From: Janthinobacterium sp051380735 | Lineage (GTDB): Bacteria > Pseudomonadota > Gammaproteobacteria > Burkholderiales > Burkholderiaceae_D | DNA: 64,000 bases | NCBI RefSeq assembly: GCF_051380735.1 | Contig: NZ_JBNYXQ010000011.1 | Span: 62,001-126,000, forward strand | Reading direction: 5' to 3' | Shown here: piece by piece, positions 27,932 through 37,108 of the stretch | Position numbering within the stretch: position 1 is the stretch's first letter | How the letters are laid out: each line of letters opens with the position of its first letter | The notes under the pieces: generated by a model | What the model saw: only the letters and a program-made list of their open reading frames with translations | Told to the model about the DNA's origin: nothing | The model's database searches: none | Made by a program: the position numbers and the translations under genes

Positions 27932-28234
27932 AGAGCAGTGAAAAATGGCCTCCGGAATCCCGGTTTATGGCCATCGCAGGCTTCAAAAACTGAACCCGGC
28001 CGAGAAATCTTGTTGAGCTCTACACCAACACGCCTTTCAGTGCCAAAAACTGATTAGTTCAGCGTTTCGCTAGGCGTCAAAAACGTTGATTGATCAACGC
28101 TTTGTTAAGTATATAATGATAAACTGCATAGAAGTAAGTCTGTAGTATTTTAAGTAAAGAAAAAGTCATTTTTTCATTAATTTAATTAATTTTAAATTAT
28201 AATTCCGCTACGTTATTTTAATAGAGTAAAAATT

Positions 28235-28438
28235 ATGATTAATAACAAATCTATATGTATTATCGCTTTTATTTTACTTTTTCCTAGCACCGCTTTTGCT
28301 TATGTCGACCCTGGTACCGGTGCTTATCTTCTGCAATTACTTATAACTATATTTGGTGCGGTGATGTTCTATATTTCTCGTCCATTTCAATTATTTAAAA
28401 TGATTCGAGAATTTTTTTCAAGGAAAATAAAAAAATAA
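28235..28438 (+). CDS. small exported membrane protein with YVDPGTGAY motif
   Basis: 67 residues. A signal-like hydrophobic segment (6-22, ending AFA) is followed at once by YVDPGTGAYLLQLL, a second membrane helix at about 33-50 and a basic C-terminus. I know this YVDPGTG pattern only as an uncharacterised small protein next to sulfatase-like polysaccharide genes. The stop overlaps the ATG of the sulfatase-like gene by one base, which supports joint function. About 160 AT-rich bases upstream may hold a promoter. Confidence 0.8.
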   Translation: MINNKSICIIAFILLFPSTAFAYVDPGTGAYLLQLLITIFGAVMFYISRPFQLFKMIREFFSRKIKK

Positions 28439-29988
28439 TGATTCGTTTAAATATTGCAATAGGTTTATCCCTACTTTATGCGTCAGCATATTTCATGGGA
28501 TTTTTAAATCCGTTGACACTTTATTTTGTACCATCGTTTTTTGATTATGTAGTTTATCCATCTATAGTTACCGTTTTTTGCTTAGTTCCGGTTATTTTGA
28601 TGATGACTAGTTCTCTTTTTAGTGCTGGGATAAAGCGTAAAGTAGTTTTTTTTGGGGCCATTGCCTTGACGATTGTCGCGATCAAATCTGCTTTTGATGC
28701 AGCTGATTACCCATGGGTAAAGATCGTACCACTCATAATGCCAGCTATTTTAGAACCAGCGAAAAGATTGTTTTTAGGAAAGATAGTGCTGCTCGGCGGA
28801 GGCTTTATATTTGTTTTTGGAGTATTACATTTGAGTCGTACTAGGCTGTCACAATGGATACGATTTTTGTCGACCTTAGGGTACGCTTTTGTTTTTCTTG
28901 CAATTTATCGCTGCATTGCTCTCGATTTCATATTTCAGCCTGCATTGGTCTCTCCTTACCCAAAATCGGAAGCCGCCGCGCCCACAGTGGCACGGCGTGT
29001 TGTCTGGGTTATTTTTGACGAGATGGATTATACGCTGAGCTTAAAATCTGGATCAGGCATGTCTGGGGCATTGCCGAATTTTTCTGCGTTGACAGCGCGT
29101 GCGATCAGTGCAAATCAAGCGTTTTCACCTGGTCAAGATACAGTATATTCTATTCCTGCACTATTGACAGGTACTGCATTATCCGGAATTACTATAAAGT
29201 CGCAGAACAGACTCGACCTTTGGGATCAACAAAAAAAAATTATACGTTTCGGACTAGAGAGCTCGATATTTTCACAATTGCCGGGTGGGGTCCGCTCTGC
29301 TACTGTATTGGGATTTTATCATCCTTATTGTAAAATATTTTCTTTATTGCAATCTTGTGGCACTACATATGCTGGTAATGCCGGCAGGTGGTTTGATAGC
29401 CTCACATTTTTCAGTGTACCCTTGATGACAGCGGTCAAGAGTATCAAAGGGAGTATTAGAATTTTACCGGAATCTGTTTTGTATAATTTTGACTATATGT
29501 ATCGCGCTTCAGAAAATGTATTGTCAAGTTTAGATAAAACACTTTCCAACCAGCATAGCGCATTCGATTTTATTCATGTTAATCTACCGCATTTGCCGAA
29601 TATTTATGTGCAACGTCTATTAAAAGAGCCAGTAGAAAATGACACCTCAGCTTATAAACAAAATTTGATCGGTGCTGACATTGTCGTTGGGCGAATCGTT
29701 AAAAATTTACAGCTGCTGTCGGATAAACAAAATATTCTTCTTATTGTTTCTTCTGACCATTGGTTAAGAACTAATTCTAAGCAACCTGCATCTGTACCTT
29801 TTATCGTCTGGAAGGTGGGTGCTAGTGAACCTATCATCCTTCCAGATCGTATCAGTACGGTTCATAGCAAAAAATTGGCACTGGATTTTTTATCCGGAAA
29901 ACTTGACACACAAGCTGCATTGTCTGATGCGTTACGGCGTACAACTTATTACGAAACTTGGAGTGCGCCTGATGGCTACAAATATTGA
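28438..29988 (+). CDS. membrane protein with sulfatase/phosphoethanolamine-transferase fold
   Basis: 516 residues. Residues 1-165 hold about five membrane helices; the rest is a periplasmic alkaline-phosphatase-superfamily domain. Metal and catalytic sites are visible: VIFDEMDY near 180, GQDTVYSIPALLTG near 235-248 (Thr as likely nucleophile, as in LtaS/EptA) and VSSDHWL near 438. This layout fits an enzyme that moves a phospho-alcohol group from a phospholipid to a glycan. Formylglycine-sulfatase motifs (CxPxR) are absent. It is coupled by one base to the small protein upstream and overlaps the next gene by 17 bases. Confidence 0.8.
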   Translation: MIRLNIAIGLSLLYASAYFMGFLNPLTLYFVPSFFDYVVYPSIVTVFCLVPVILMMTSSLFSAGIKRKVVFFGAIALTIVAIKSAFDAADYPWVKIVPLIMPAILEPAKRLFLGKIVLLGGGFIFVFGVLHLSRTRLSQWIRFLSTLGYAFVFLAIYRCIALDFIFQPALVSPYPKSEAAAPTVARRVVWVIFDEMDYTLSLKSGSGMSGALPNFSALTARAISANQAFSPGQDTVYSIPALLTGTALSGITIKSQNRLDLWDQQKKIIRFGLESSIFSQLPGGVRSATVLGFYHPYCKIFSLLQSCGTTYAGNAGRWFDSLTFFSVPLMTAVKSIKGSIRILPESVLYNFDYMYRASENVLSSLDKTLSNQHSAFDFIHVNLPHLPNIYVQRLLKEPVENDTSAYKQNLIGADIVVGRIVKNLQLLSDKQNILLIVSSDHWLRTNSKQPASVPFIVWKVGASEPIILPDRISTVHSKKLALDFLSGKLDTQAALSDALRRTTYYETWSAPDGYKY

Positions 29989-31396
29989 AAACCTAAAAAA
30001 AATCTCTTGGCGTGATCCGTCTGGTTTTGTCGCAAAAAAAGATGGGCGAATTTTTCGTGCTGTTAGCGCAAAAAAAGCTGAAGATGTCGAAATTTTAATC
30101 AAGTCATCTTGGTATCTTAAGGGAGTCGCAGATGGCTGGTTTCCGGCGTCTGAATGGGTGGCAGGCCCGAGTGACTCTGCCATCGATTCGGCTGAATTTC
30201 GCTGGCTTGAGCACCGTGCGCTTGACTTCCCCTGTTATCCCCATGAAATTACCGCGTTGCAACTGTATGACGCCGCAAAAATGACATTGCAGGTTGCTAT
30301 GTCAGCGCTGGAGAATGGTTGGATAATTAAGGATGCATCAGCTTGGAATATTTTGTTTGAACATGGCAAGCCGAGATTTTGCGATCTCCTTTCATTTGAA
30401 CGTATTGATGATTCCGGTGTTTGGATCGCGTATGCTCAGTTCTTCCGGCATTTTGTGATCCCGTTGTTGCTTTATCGCCACACCGGCATGCAGACGTCGG
30501 CCATGTTTGTTCAGCACCGCGACGGCTTGCAACCTGAGCAGGTTCGACGCGTCATTCATGGTTGGCGTGCTTATGTGCAGCCTGCATTGGAAGCCGTAAC
30601 ACTACCGATGTTTTTCGGGGGGATGCGTCAAGTGCGCGCTGCTGCTGTTCGGGAAAAGCCAAAATCTAGGCCGGCTGAGCTAGCTAAATTCCTCCTGCAG
30701 CGCACCTTGAAGCGGTTGGAAAGGCATATCAATGCGCTCAAGCCCGCTGCGTCAGCAATACCGACCAAATGGGAAAATTACGAGACCGATCGGGATCACT
30801 ACGATACTACCGATGTCGTTGCCAAGGCCGATTTCGTACGCACTGTGCTGGAGCGGCCCGAAATCTCCACAGTACTTGATCTTGGCTGCAACGCAGGCGA
30901 GTTTAGTAAAATTGCCGCCGAAGTCGGAAATACAGTTGTCGCCGCTGATTATGATCATGGTGCATTATCACGGTTATATCAACAATTGCGCGGCACGGTG
31001 CTCCCAATCTCACCAATCCTGCTAGATATTGGGCGCCCCACACCGCCGGTTGGCTGGATGAACCAAGAGGTGGATAGCTTTCTAGTGCGAGCTGCGGGCA
31101 AGTTCGATTGCATCATGGCGTTGGGGCTAGTGCATCACTTGCTAGTCTCTGAACGCGCCGGCCTACCGATGATCTTGGATTTTTTCCATTCACTGCGGCC
31201 GCGTTTTCTGATACTGGAGTGGATCGAGCCGCAAGACCTGCGCTTTGCTGAAATTGCAGGTATCAATAAAGAATTGTATTCGACGATGTCGATTGAGAGT
31301 TTTGAGCGCTTATTCTCTGTAAAGTACAGCATCGAGAAGAAACAGTCCCTCGTTGCTGGTAACCGTACATTGTATTTGCTTGAAAAGAAAGGTTGA
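29972..31396 (+). CDS. two-domain protein: kinase-like N-terminus, class I methyltransferase C-terminus
   Basis: 474 residues from ATG 29972, which overlaps the end of the sulfatase-like gene. The N-terminal half has IIKDASAWNILF then RFCDLLSFE near 118-145, resembling the catalytic loop (D-x4-N) and metal-binding Asp of kinase/phosphotransferase folds, though no clear P-loop or lysine motif is seen. The C-terminal half has the SAM-binding VLDLGCNAGEF at about 300 and further methyltransferase strands (FDCIMALGLVHHL). The domain pair recalls the WbdD kinase-methyltransferase that caps O-polysaccharide chains, in reverse order. Polysaccharide capping or modification is inferred. Confidence 0.78.
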   Translation: MATNIENLKKISWRDPSGFVAKKDGRIFRAVSAKKAEDVEILIKSSWYLKGVADGWFPASEWVAGPSDSAIDSAEFRWLEHRALDFPCYPHEITALQLYDAAKMTLQVAMSALENGWIIKDASAWNILFEHGKPRFCDLLSFERIDDSGVWIAYAQFFRHFVIPLLLYRHTGMQTSAMFVQHRDGLQPEQVRRVIHGWRAYVQPALEAVTLPMFFGGMRQVRAAAVREKPKSRPAELAKFLLQRTLKRLERHINALKPAASAIPTKWENYETDRDHYDTTDVVAKADFVRTVLERPEISTVLDLGCNAGEFSKIAAEVGNTVVAADYDHGALSRLYQQLRGTVLPISPILLDIGRPTPPVGWMNQEVDSFLVRAAGKFDCIMALGLVHHLLVSERAGLPMILDFFHSLRPRFLILEWIEPQDLRFAEIAGINKELYSTMSIESFERLFSVKYSIEKKQSLVAGNRTLYLLEKKG

Positions 31397-31480
31397 GCGG
31401 CATTCACCCAGCCCGTCTAGGCTGCCGTCCATTAATATGCGGATAATAAATTTGTTGGTTAAGCATTAACGGTGGGGCGA

Positions 31481-32026
31481 TCAGGCGAAGACGTCGGCGT
31501 TTGCCAGTAACGTGCCGGTCTTATCTTTGCCCGACAGCAATGGTTCTCGATCCAGCGGCCAGTTGATGCCGATCGCCGGGTCATTCCACAGGATGCTACG
31601 CTCAAACTCCGGCGCCCAGTAGTCGGTTGTCTTGTACAGAAACTCAGCATGGTCGCTTGTAACCATGAAGCCATGTGCAAACCCTTCTGGTATCCATAGC
31701 TGCCGTTTGTTCGCTGCCGACAAGGTCACACCGACCCAGTGGCCGAACGTTGGCGAACTTTTGCGCAGGTCGACGGCAACGTCGAACACTTCTCCGGCGG
31801 TAACACGTACCAGCTTTCCCTGGGCTTGCTGAATCTGGTAGTGTAAGCCACGCAAAACGCCTTTGGCGGACTTGGAGTGATTGTCCTGAACGAAGTCGCG
31901 CGTCACGCCGGTCAGCTCGGCAAAACGCTTCTGGTTGAAGCTTTCGTAGAAGAAGCCGCGGTCATCGCCAAATACGGTCGGCTCGATGATCAGTACGTCT
32001 GGAATGGCGGTAGTTTGAATTTGCAT
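31481..32026 (-). CDS. rfbC: dTDP-4-dehydrorhamnose 3,5-epimerase
   Basis: Cupin-type epimerase of dTDP-L-rhamnose synthesis, 181 residues. It has FYESFNQKRF near 26-35, GVLRGLHYQ with the catalytic His near 61, and VDLRKSSPTFG and WIPEGFAHGF near 85-120, all typical. It is third in the minus-strand run rfbB-rfbA-rfbC and lies 23 bases after rfbA. It converges on the plus-strand methyltransferase gene, with about 84 bases between the stops. Confidence 0.95.
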   Translation of the reverse strand: MQIQTTAIPDVLIIEPTVFGDDRGFFYESFNQKRFAELTGVTRDFVQDNHSKSAKGVLRGLHYQIQQAQGKLVRVTAGEVFDVAVDLRKSSPTFGHWVGVTLSAANKRQLWIPEGFAHGFMVTSDHAEFLYKTTDYWAPEFERSILWNDPAIGINWPLDREPLLSGKDKTGTLLANADVFA

Positions 32027-32049
32027 GATATGGATGAGCCGTTCAGGCC

Positions 32050-32943
32050 TTAGTATATTTTTTCTTCGAGCAGACGCAGCAGGTATTGACCGTAAGCGTT
32101 TTTCTTTAATGGCTGGGCCAGCTGTTCCAGCTTGGCGGCGTCGATATAGCCTTTGCGATAAGCGATTTCTTCCGGGCAGGCCACTTTCAGGCCCTGGCGG
32201 TTTTCAATCGTGGCGATGAATTGTCCCGCTTCCAGCAAGGACTCGTGCGTGCCCGTGTCCAGCCAGGCCATACCGCGGCCCATCAGTTCAACCGTTAGCT
32301 CGCCACGCTCCAGGTAGACCCGGTTGACATCGGTAATTTCGAGTTCGCCGCGTGGCGAAGGCGCGATGCCGGCAGCAATGTCACAAACCTGATTGTCATA
32401 GAAGTACAGGCCGGTCACGGCGTAGTTCGATTTTGGCTGGAGCGGTTTTTCCTCTATGCTGACAGCGCGGCGCTGCTCGTCAAAGTCGACCACGCCATAG
32501 CGTTCCGGATCGTGCACATGATAGGCGAACACGGTCGAGCCGATGGTGCGCTCCGATGCTTCGCGCAACTGCGTTTCAAAGTCATGACCATAGTAAATGT
32601 TATCGCCGAGGATCAACGCCGATGGCGCGTCGCCGACAAATTCTTTGCCAATGATAAATGCCTGTGCAAGGCCGTCCGGTGTCGGCTGCACGGCATAGGT
32701 CAGCTTGATGCCCCACTGGCTGCCATCGCCGAGTAGTTCCTTAAAGCGTGGTGTATCTTGCGGCGTCGAGATGATCAGGATGTCGCGCATGCCGGCCAGC
32801 ATCAAGGTCGTCAGTGGATAATAAATCATCGGCTTGTCGTACACCGGCAGTAGCTGCTTCGATACTGCCATGGTGACCGGGTACAGGCGCGTGCCGGAGC
32901 CGCCGGCCAGAATAATACCCTTGCGTTCGACAGGTGTGCTCAT
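32050..32943 (-). CDS. rfbA: glucose-1-phosphate thymidylyltransferase
   Basis: Makes dTDP-glucose from dTTP and glucose-1-phosphate, the first step to dTDP-rhamnose. 297 residues from the ATG at 32943, which overlaps the rfbB stop by one base. The N-terminal GIILAGGSGTRLYPVT with downstream KQLLPVYDKPMIYYP, LGDNIYYG and VEEKP-like SIEEKPLQPKS are diagnostic. The open frame reaching to 33051 only reads back into rfbB and is not the start. Confidence 0.96.
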   Translation of the reverse strand: MSTPVERKGIILAGGSGTRLYPVTMAVSKQLLPVYDKPMIYYPLTTLMLAGMRDILIISTPQDTPRFKELLGDGSQWGIKLTYAVQPTPDGLAQAFIIGKEFVGDAPSALILGDNIYYGHDFETQLREASERTIGSTVFAYHVHDPERYGVVDFDEQRRAVSIEEKPLQPKSNYAVTGLYFYDNQVCDIAAGIAPSPRGELEITDVNRVYLERGELTVELMGRGMAWLDTGTHESLLEAGQFIATIENRQGLKVACPEEIAYRKGYIDAAKLEQLAQPLKKNAYGQYLLRLLEEKIY

Positions 32944-34022
32944 CAGACTACATCCTTTGCCGCGTCGCGTGCTGCGTAGTTGGTTTCTACCCATTTCAGG
33001 TAGTCGCCTGATTGCACGTCGCGCACCCATGCCTGGTTGTCCAGGTACCACTGCACCGTCTTGCAGATGCCGGTCTGGAACGTTTCCGCTGGCTTCCAGC
33101 CCAGTTCGCGTTCGATCTTGCGTGCATCAATGGCGTAGCGGCGGTCATGGCCGGGGCGGTCCTGCACATAGGTGATCTGTTCGCGGTAGCTGCCCGACGC
33201 TTTCGGATCGAGCGTGTCGAGGATGTCGCACAGCGTGTGCACGACTTCCAGGTTGGCCATTTCGTTCCAGCCGCCCACGTTATAGACTTCGCCCAGGCGG
33301 CCAGCTTCCAGCACGCGGCGGATGGCCGAGCAGTGGTCGCCCACATACAGCCAGTCGCGCACTTGCATGCCGTCGCCGTAGATCGGCAGCGGTTTGCCGG
33401 CGCGGGCGTTGCTGATGATAAGGGGAATCAGCTTTTCCGGGAAATGGAAAGAGCCGTAGTTGTTCGAGCAGTTGGTGGTGAGTACCGGCATGCCATAAGT
33501 ATGGAAGTACGCGCGCACCAGGTGGTCCGATGCTGCCTTCGATGCCGAGTAAGGGCTGTTCGGTGCATACGGCGTGGTTTCGGTGAACGGTGGATCCTGT
33601 GGTCCCAGCGTGCCATACACTTCATCGGTCGATACGTGCAGGAAACGGAACCCTTCCTTTGCTTCGCCCGTCAGGGCTGTCCAGTAGGCGCGCGAGGCTT
33701 CAAGCAGGCTGAAGGTACCGTTGACGTTGGTCGAAATGAATTCGCCAGGGCTGTGGATCGAGCGGTCAACGTGACTTTCTGCGGCAAAGTGCACGACGGC
33801 ACGCGGCTGGTGTTCGGCCAGCAAGCGCGATACCAGGGCGGTGTCGCCGATATCGCCGCGCACGAAGATATGGCGTGGATCGTGTTCCAGGCTGGCCAGG
33901 TTGCTGAGATTGCCAGCGTAGGTCAGCTTGTCAAGCGTGATGACTGGTTCATCGTTGAGTGCCAGCCAGTCGCGAACAAAATTGGAACCGATAAAGCCGG
34001 CGCCGCCAGTAACTAAAATCAT
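32943..34022 (-). CDS. rfbB: dTDP-glucose 4,6-dehydratase
   Basis: 359 residues, short-chain dehydrogenase fold. TGGAGFIGSNF at 5-15, VSTDEVYG near 135, YSASKAASD with catalytic Tyr and Lys near 160, and RPGHDRRYAID near 300 identify RfbB. It makes dTDP-4-keto-6-deoxyglucose for RfbC and RfbD. First gene of the minus-strand rfbBAC run; about 125 bases separate it from the upstream phosphoglycosyltransferase gene, so it may have its own promoter. Confidence 0.97.
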   Translation of the reverse strand: MILVTGGAGFIGSNFVRDWLALNDEPVITLDKLTYAGNLSNLASLEHDPRHIFVRGDIGDTALVSRLLAEHQPRAVVHFAAESHVDRSIHSPGEFISTNVNGTFSLLEASRAYWTALTGEAKEGFRFLHVSTDEVYGTLGPQDPPFTETTPYAPNSPYSASKAASDHLVRAYFHTYGMPVLTTNCSNNYGSFHFPEKLIPLIISNARAGKPLPIYGDGMQVRDWLYVGDHCSAIRRVLEAGRLGEVYNVGGWNEMANLEVVHTLCDILDTLDPKASGSYREQITYVQDRPGHDRRYAIDARKIERELGWKPAETFQTGICKTVQWYLDNQAWVRDVQSGDYLKWVETNYAARDAAKDVV

Positions 34023-34146
34023 CTGTTATCCTTTTTCTTGCTTGAACGCAATCGAGAAGCGCAAGCTTTCCGGTAACGGAAAGTTTTCGCCTGAATATCC
34101 TCTTAAATTGCGATAATTAAATTCGTTTTTTGCCTACTGCAATCTT

Positions 34147-35610
34147 TCAATATGCGCCATCTTTTTTGAAAATAACGTTCACTGTTTTAAACAGAATAAC
34201 AATGTCGTTGAACAGCGACCAGTTTTTGACATACCAGGCATCAAGATAAACGCGCGTATCATAACTGACATCGTTCCTGCCACTAACTTGCCACAGACCC
34301 GTTACGCCAGGTTTTGCTTCCAGATAAAAGTCGACTTGATTGCCATAGCGTTCGAGTTCCGCGTCAACGACAGGACGTGGTCCAACCAGGCTCATTTCGC
34401 CCTTGAGCACATTCCACAATTGCGGCAGTTCATCGAGGCTGGTCTTGCGCAGGAAATGACCGATCGGCGTAATACGTGGATCATTTTTCAGTTTGAAATC
34501 GCGGTCCCATTCGGCACGCGCTTGCGGATCGCGTTCCAGCAGTTCTTTCAACAGCACATCGGAATTGACAGCCATCGTACGGAACTTGTAGCACAAAAAG
34601 TGCTTGCCATTCTGGCCCACGCGCTTGTGACCGTAGAAAATAGGACGGCCCGACGCAAGTACCTTTGCGGCGATCCATAGCAGGATGGGAGAGCCAACGA
34701 TAAGTACAGCGATTGATGTGACCAGATCGAAACAGCGTTTGATCAGTTGCAAGCCGGGCCGAGCCAGGTTATTGCGCATGGTCAGCAACAACACTTCGTG
34801 CGCGAAGAAGTGATTGACCTCCATGCCATACAGCGGCAAGCCACGCACAGCCGGTACGACCTGCATATTGGCCACGCTGCGGCTCACCTGCTGGATCATG
34901 CCTTGGTAAGCATCGATCCCACCCTGCTCCAGCGCAACAACAGCATGGGGATCGCCCAGGGTTTTCAGGGTTTGTTCAGGGGTGGCGCCTAACGAAATAC
35001 AAGGCACCGGCTCCCCCACGCGATTCACATAATGATGCTCGAAGGGCGCTTTGCCCTCAGGAATCAGGAAAGCGATCAAACGATAGCCCATCAACGCTTC
35101 TTCATTGAAAGCGCGTGCGGTTTGCAATGCGTTGTCACCCCAGCCGATAATCACCATCGGCCGTATCCAGCCACCTGCTTTCATCAACAGGTATTTGACC
35201 ACACCACGCGTCAGCAGCACACAGCACGGCACCAGCAGCCAGGTCAGCAGCAGGGCGATACGCGAGTCATTCCAGCCACCAAACGAGGCAAGCGCCGCAT
35301 CGATCAATCCCATCACCATGACTATCTGCAGGATCTGTCTGATTTCATTGGCGTATGGTCGTCGTTTGGCATGATGGCCCTTCAGCTTGAACAAGGCCAG
35401 TGTCACAAGGGATAGCAGAAAATGGCTGAGCAGCCGTGAACCATCCAGATGCCAGTCGTTGAGCACGACAACATCCAGTGACCAGATGCCTGCCAGCAAG
35501 AACGCGACAAACAAAGCGATTGCGTCGGCAATCGCCAGAAAGTATTTTTCCGCCGTGCTGCTGCAATACCACTTGACCTCTTTTACAAATATGCCTTCGA
35601 TGGGTTTCAT
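34147..35610 (-). CDS. undecaprenyl-phosphate sugar phosphotransferase (WbaP/WcaJ type)
   Basis: Initiating enzyme of repeat-unit synthesis: transfers hexose-1-phosphate to undecaprenyl phosphate. 487 residues: about four membrane helices (30-130), a Rossmann-like middle domain (150-260), another hydrophobic segment near 300, and the catalytic polyprenyl phosphotransferase domain. Visible sites are KRCFDLVTSIAVL, GHKRVGQNGK, CYKFRTM, TSLDELPQLWNVLKGEMSLVG and GPRPV. Galactose (WbaP) and glucose (WcaJ) specificity cannot be told apart here. Confidence 0.92.
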   Translation of the reverse strand: MKPIEGIFVKEVKWYCSSTAEKYFLAIADAIALFVAFLLAGIWSLDVVVLNDWHLDGSRLLSHFLLSLVTLALFKLKGHHAKRRPYANEIRQILQIVMVMGLIDAALASFGGWNDSRIALLLTWLLVPCCVLLTRGVVKYLLMKAGGWIRPMVIIGWGDNALQTARAFNEEALMGYRLIAFLIPEGKAPFEHHYVNRVGEPVPCISLGATPEQTLKTLGDPHAVVALEQGGIDAYQGMIQQVSRSVANMQVVPAVRGLPLYGMEVNHFFAHEVLLLTMRNNLARPGLQLIKRCFDLVTSIAVLIVGSPILLWIAAKVLASGRPIFYGHKRVGQNGKHFLCYKFRTMAVNSDVLLKELLERDPQARAEWDRDFKLKNDPRITPIGHFLRKTSLDELPQLWNVLKGEMSLVGPRPVVDAELERYGNQVDFYLEAKPGVTGLWQVSGRNDVSYDTRVYLDAWYVKNWSLFNDIVILFKTVNVIFKKDGAY

Positions 35611-35689
35611 GATGACTTGCTAAACCTTATAAACTTCAGAGTGAGTTGCAAAGGGAGATGGCGCCGCCATCTCCCTAGTTGATACTTGC

Positions 35690-37108
35690 TTAAACCCGGC
35701 CGTAGCGATCTTCAAACCGCACGATGTCGTCTTCACCCAGGTAGCTGCCTGACTGGATTTCAATCAGTTCCAGCGCTACCTTGCCCGGGTTGGCCAGCGA
35801 ATGCACCACGCCCAGCGGAATATAGGTCGACTGGTTTTCCGTCAGCAGATATTCTTTGTCGCCATTGGTAATCTGGGCGGTACCCGATACAACAATCCAG
35901 TGTTCAGCACGGTGATGGTGCATTTGCAGCGACAGCTTGGCGCCCGGCTTGACGGTAATGCGCTTGACCTGGAAACGCTCGCCGTTGCCGATCGAGTCAT
36001 ACGAGCCCCATGGGCGGAACACTTCGCGGTGCATGGTAGCTTCAGGGCGATCCTGCTTGACCAGCTGTGCTACCAGTGTCTTCGTGTGTTGTGCTTGCGA
36101 CGCATCCATCACCAGTACTGCATCGGCGGTTTCCACGATGACGGTATTGCGCATGCCAATGGCAGTAACAAGGCGGCTATTGCTGTGGACCAGGCAATCG
36201 TTGCAGTCTTGCAGCAATACATCGCCCTGGGCGCTGTTGTTATCGGCATCTTTTTTTGCGATATCGAAAACGGCCGCCCATGAACCGATATCATTCCAAC
36301 CGGCGTCCAGGGCGACGGTTGCCGCATCGGCAGTACGTTCCATCACGGCATAGTCGACTGCAATATCAGGGCTGGCGGCGTAGGCATCGTGATCAAGGCG
36401 GATGAAATCGAGGTCGGTTTTTGCTTTGGCTAGTGCCTCACGGCAGGCAGCGACGACGGCAGGCTGGAAGCGTTCAAGTTCTTCCAGGTATCTGCTGGCG
36501 CGAAACAGGAACATGCCGCTGTTCCAGAAATAATCACCACTTGCAATATATTGCTCGGCCAAAGCCAACGCTGGCTTTTCGACGAACTCAACAATGCGCT
36601 GTGCCTTGCCCGCTTCCTTGCCTTCGGCGCGGATATAGCCATAGCCTGTTTCCGGGCCGCTAGGTGTAATGCCGAAAGTGAGCAGCTTGCCTTGTTCAGC
36701 CGCTTCGCGCGCCAGGTTGATCGCCTGGTGGAATGCCGGGGCGTCGAGAATCACATGATCTGACGGAAGCACGAGCAAAATCGGATCCTGGCCATTTTCC
36801 ATGGCTTGCAACGCCGCAGTGGCAATCGCCGGGGCAGTATTGCGGCGCATGGGCTCAAGCACCATGCGTGCGTTTTCCATGCCTATTTCGCGCAACTGTT
36901 CGGCAACGATAAAACGTGACGATTCATTGCAGACCAGCAAAGCTGGCGCCAAGGCATCAATACCCTCAAGGCGCTGCAAGGTTTGCTGCAACATGCTGGT
37001 ATCACCAGACAAACGTAAAAATTGTTTCGGAAACGCGTCGCGTGAAAGTGGCCAGAGCCGTGTGCCGGAACCGCCACAAAGAACAACAGGAACGAGGGAA
37101 TGATTCAT
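35690..37108 (-). CDS. manC: mannose-1-phosphate guanylyltransferase/mannose-6-phosphate isomerase
   Basis: Bifunctional type II enzyme, 472 residues, making GDP-mannose. The N-terminal guanylyltransferase shows LCGGSGTRLWPLSRDAFPKQ at 11-30, VLPSDHVI near 113 and FVEKP near 175. The C-terminal cupin (about 360-472) holds RPWGSYDSI, MHHHRAEHWIVV and the metal-binding residues of the isomerase. It lies 80 bases upstream of the phosphotransferase gene on the same strand. About 260 AT-rich bases upstream probably contain the promoter of this minus-strand run. Confidence 0.95.
   Translation of the reverse strand: MNHSLVPVVLCGGSGTRLWPLSRDAFPKQFLRLSGDTSMLQQTLQRLEGIDALAPALLVCNESSRFIVAEQLREIGMENARMVLEPMRRNTAPAIATAALQAMENGQDPILLVLPSDHVILDAPAFHQAINLAREAAEQGKLLTFGITPSGPETGYGYIRAEGKEAGKAQRIVEFVEKPALALAEQYIASGDYFWNSGMFLFRASRYLEELERFQPAVVAACREALAKAKTDLDFIRLDHDAYAASPDIAVDYAVMERTADAATVALDAGWNDIGSWAAVFDIAKKDADNNSAQGDVLLQDCNDCLVHSNSRLVTAIGMRNTVIVETADAVLVMDASQAQHTKTLVAQLVKQDRPEATMHREVFRPWGSYDSIGNGERFQVKRITVKPGAKLSLQMHHHRAEHWIVVSGTAQITNGDKEYLLTENQSTYIPLGVVHSLANPGKVALELIEIQSGSYLGEDDIVRFEDRYGRV

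Larger units (their letters stand above)
23768..28073. mobile_element. IS5-family element, interrupted and internally deleted
   Basis: Inverted terminal sequences at 23768-23792 and 28049-28073 match at 20 of 25 positions when one is reversed. Both outermost four bases are CTAG, fitting the YTAR-type 4-bp target duplication of the IS5 group (or a palindromic IR tip). The right part encodes the C-terminal half of an IS5 transposase in plus orientation. The left part is about 120 bases, and the middle of the transposase (roughly 170 codons) is missing where the IS66 element now sits. The element lies between two polysaccharide genes without breaking either. Confidence 0.8.
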
